Positions 13,646 to 15,215 of a DNA stretch of 15,215 nucleotides are shown piece after piece; the first letter of the stretch is position 1, and each line of letters starts with the position of its first letter. The DNA comes from Clostridiaceae bacterium (lineage in GTDB: Bacteria > Bacillota > Clostridia > Oscillospirales > Acutalibacteraceae). A program made the translations under genes and the position numbers. The stretch spans positions 1 to 15,215 of the forward strand of contig CAJGCX010000034.1 in assembly GCA_904501895.1 (NCBI GenBank). Direction: 5' to 3'. The notes beneath the pieces are model-generated. The model was not told the origin of the DNA. It saw only the letters and a program-made list of their open reading frames with translations, and did no database searches.

Positions 13646-13795
13646 AATCGTAGGGGCGGATGCTACATCCGCCCGCAGTAAGTTAACAGCACACTTTGGA
13701 GCGGGACGATGAGGGGTGCGGGTGTCCGGTGGACACCTCTGCGAAGCAGAAGCACCGACCGAACCGGCAGGTGAGACTCATCGTCCCCTACAATT
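13646..13795. repeat. GC-rich palindromic intergenic element with terminal inverted repeats (MITE-like)
   Basis: The element is bounded by AATCGTAGGGG (13646-13656) and CCCCTACAATT (13785-13795), inverted copies with one mismatch. It contains four nested or tandem stems: GGGCGGATG/CATCCGCCC (13654-13674), GGGACGATGAG/CTCATCGTCCC (13703-13713 with 13777-13787), GGTGTCC/GGACACC (13721-13737) and TCTGC/GCAGA (13738-13750). Its GC content is far above the surrounding DNA. It looks like the dispersed GTAGGGGCGGATG-type repeats I recall from gut Ruminococcaceae. No coding function is credible. The following bases hold a separate AT palindrome, CAAATTATAATTTG (13807-13820). Confidence 0.7.
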
Positions 13796-13822
13796 CTACT
13801 CAACGACAAATTATAATTTGCA

Positions 13823-14146
13823 TTATCTTGTTAAATCTTTAAAGCCTTTACCTACACCATCTACAACGTCGGAAGCAGCTTCACCAACACCGCCAACAAT
13901 ATTTGATGCTGCTTCGCCAATGTTAGTAGCAGCTTCACCTACGACATTACTTGCGTCTGTCACAGCGTTATCCATCATATTGTTTTTATTTGTTGTACTT
14001 GAAGTGCTTTCAGTATTTTTTCTTGTAGTCGTTGTAGTGCTTCTGTCGTTACCTGTTACCATTCCATCCTCAGCATTATTACAGCCTGTAAGGAATACAC
14101 AAAATATAGCAGTTACTAAAAGTGAAATAAAAATTGCTTTTTTCAT
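13823..14146 (-). CDS. Small lipoprotein with Ala/Gly-rich repeats
   Basis: A 107-residue protein with a lipoprotein signal peptide and lipobox LTGC, so Cys22 should be lipidated and the protein anchored to the outer face of the membrane. A Thr/Ser/Asn-rich linker (about 34-57) follows, then degenerate repeats of the form GEAATNI, GEAASNIV, GEAASDVV (about 70-97), predicted to be amphipathic. I do not recognise a named family. The start is supported by a full AGGAGG seven to twelve bases upstream. It lies 57 bases downstream of ypeB on the same strand with no clear terminator between, so it may share the ypeB transcript and have a spore-envelope role; that is inference. Expression as a protein is supported by the signal, lipobox and RBS. 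Confidence 0.75.
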   Translation of the reverse strand: MKKAIFISLLVTAIFCVFLTGCNNAEDGMVTGNDRSTTTTTRKNTESTSSTTNKNNMMDNAVTDASNVVGEAATNIGEAASNIVGGVGEAASDVVDGVGKGFKDLTR

Positions 14147-14203
14147 TTAATTTACCTCCTGAAAATTTGTATTTATATTATTTGTTGTATATTTAATTTT
14201 ATT

Positions 14204-15215
14204 CTATTTTGTTAAAACTCCTCCATCATTGTAGAGAAGTATCAATATGTTATCTTCTTCACCTGTTTTACAATCGATATAAACAAGTAATTCCTGACCT
14301 TCATTTGTTTTGCAATGAATTTCATAACATAGTTGCTCTGTTTTCCATTCAGTTGGAATAACACAAAGCTGTGTATCAATTATTTTCAAATGATTATTTA
14401 TAATATTTTCTGCCTCATTCTGCGATAATGCAGTATTGAGGTTTTTTCTTTCAGTGTGGTTAGAAATATATCCCGATGCATCAAATGACAAAATATCACC
14501 TTTTTCAAGACAAACAGAAACCTTGATTAAATCAGGATACATAATTATTCCATCTTTTGTTGCAGCAAAATTTATTGTGCATACACCATCATCTGTGAAA
14601 TAATAACTTTCTTTTAAATCCTTATAACCGATTTTATTAAGAAATAATTCAGCATTTCGTATAGCTTCACTATATTTTATTTTTGTTTCACCTGAAAACT
14701 TTGAGCTTAACATATAACAGGGCTTTCCACCTTGCTTTGTTATGGCAATTGAACAATCCTCATTCTTAAAAACATAGCAGGGGATATCACCGTTATCGTC
14801 GTGTGAGAAAATCAGTTCATCTTTATTGGAAATACAAATATTTTTAGCAATTACCAACGCCTTTTCCTTGCTGATATTTTCAAGATTTTTTATGAATTTC
14901 GGTTCACTTTGAGTTAAATGGTCAGAAAAAGGACCGTCATAAATTAAGGTAGGCAAATCTGTCAAGGTCTGTTCGGTATCATCAAAGCCCTGACTAGCTG
15001 ATTTTAAATCATTTTTTGTGCTCATAATTGTAGAGTTGATTTCATCAAAAGAGAAATTATTATTCTGCATATCGTAACACATCTGGTCTATTTGCTCGTT
15101 GAGTTTGTTACAGAATGAATATAATTCCATAAGCTGATTTCTCTCTTCGTCAGTCAGCTTTTCACCATTGGCACTTTTCCTTTCAAGTGCCATTACAAAT
15201 TCGCCAATCTGTGAT
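14204..15215 (-). CDS. ypeB: Germination protein YpeB, 5' part beyond the window
   Basis: The C-terminal 337 or so residues of YpeB, the spore protein that protects and localises the cortex-lytic enzyme SleB and is needed for cortex breakdown in germination. The frame is open to the window edge: codons beyond the internal ATG at 15193 read SQIGEFV, continuing into MALERKSANGEKLTDEERNQ, a conserved YpeB stretch. The N-terminal membrane helix and about 100 residues are therefore missing. The rest is PepSY-like: repeated segments such as ISKEKALVIAKN, KYSEAIRNAELFLNKIGY and LSQNEAENIINNHL, each followed by beta strands (GDILSFDASGYISNHT). In Bacillus ypeB follows sleB in one operon, so sleB may lie just past the window's right edge. 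It indicates a spore-forming host. Confidence 0.9.
   Translation of the reverse strand, partial: SQIGEFVMALERKSANGEKLTDEERNQLMELYSFCNKLNEQIDQMCYDMQNNNFSFDEINSTIMSTKNDLKSASQGFDDTEQTLTDLPTLIYDGPFSDHLTQSEPKFIKNLENISKEKALVIAKNICISNKDELIFSHDDNGDIPCYVFKNEDCSIAITKQGGKPCYMLSSKFSGETKIKYSEAIRNAELFLNKIGYKDLKESYYFTDDGVCTINFAATKDGIIMYPDLIKVSVCLEKGDILSFDASGYISNHTERKNLNTALSQNEAENIINNHLKIIDTQLCVIPTEWKTEQLCYEIHCKTNEGQELLVYIDCKTGEEDNILILLYNDGGVLTK

Noticed and set aside
13716..14150. A 144-codon plus-strand reading frame
   Set aside because: It is a translation of the palindromic element plus the antisense of the lipoprotein gene; the lipoprotein has the signal peptide, lipobox and AGGAGG, while this frame has none.
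1..15215. CRISPR array, prophage, transposase or toxin-antitoxin system
   Set aside because: No regularly spaced direct repeats with spacers, integrase, transposase or paired small toxin/antitoxin genes were seen.

Overview
This is a low-GC, AT-rich Gram-positive window. The gene content (arabinose use, an intracellular GH43 glycosidase, a dockerin-bearing secreted protease, a bile-salt-hydrolase-like enzyme, spore protein YpeB) points to a spore-forming gut clostridium, most likely of the Ruminococcaceae/Oscillospiraceae. That placement is inferred from gene content and repeat style; no marker gene fixes it.

Layout. Bases 1-2044 hold the 3' part of araA followed closely by araD, ending in a C-rich hairpin repeat. 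Bases 2054-3160 (minus) encode an ArsB/citrate-type permease. A tRNA-Ser(CGA) at 3280-3371 has a near-consensus promoter and runs straight into an ATC-hydrolase-family gene (3404-3895). A GH43 gene (minus, 3942-4889) diverges from a secreted SH3b-SH3b-C39 protein (5056-6024). Next come a very large secreted subtilisin/leucine-rich-repeat/dockerin protein (6231-9569) and, convergent with it, a FliB-like Cys-cluster protein (minus, 9606-10505). An MFS transporter (10660-11820) and a choloylglycine hydrolase (11863-12834) form an apparent operon, followed by pnuC (12934-13620), which has its own promoter inside the hydrolase gene. A GC-rich palindromic intergenic element (13646-13795) precedes a small lipoprotein gene and the 3' part of ypeB (minus, to the window end). 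No stretch over 300 bases lacks a gene.

How the genes work together. AraA and AraD carry out two steps of L-arabinose conversion to D-xylulose 5-phosphate, and the GH43 enzyme could release arabinose or xylose from imported oligosaccharides. The dockerin protease probably docks to a cell-surface scaffoldin. MFS plus choloylglycine hydrolase suggests uptake and deconjugation of bile salts or related amides. YpeB belongs to the spore cortex-lysis (SleB/YpeB) system.

The most striking unexplained structure is a perfect 18-bp inverted repeat around the ribosome-binding site of the choloylglycine hydrolase gene. The Shine-Dalgarno lies in the 9-nt loop and the start codon lies inside the stem, only 8 nt after the stop codon of the transporter gene. 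Also notable are an exact consensus promoter hidden in the 3' end of that hydrolase gene and the structured pnuC leader behind it.
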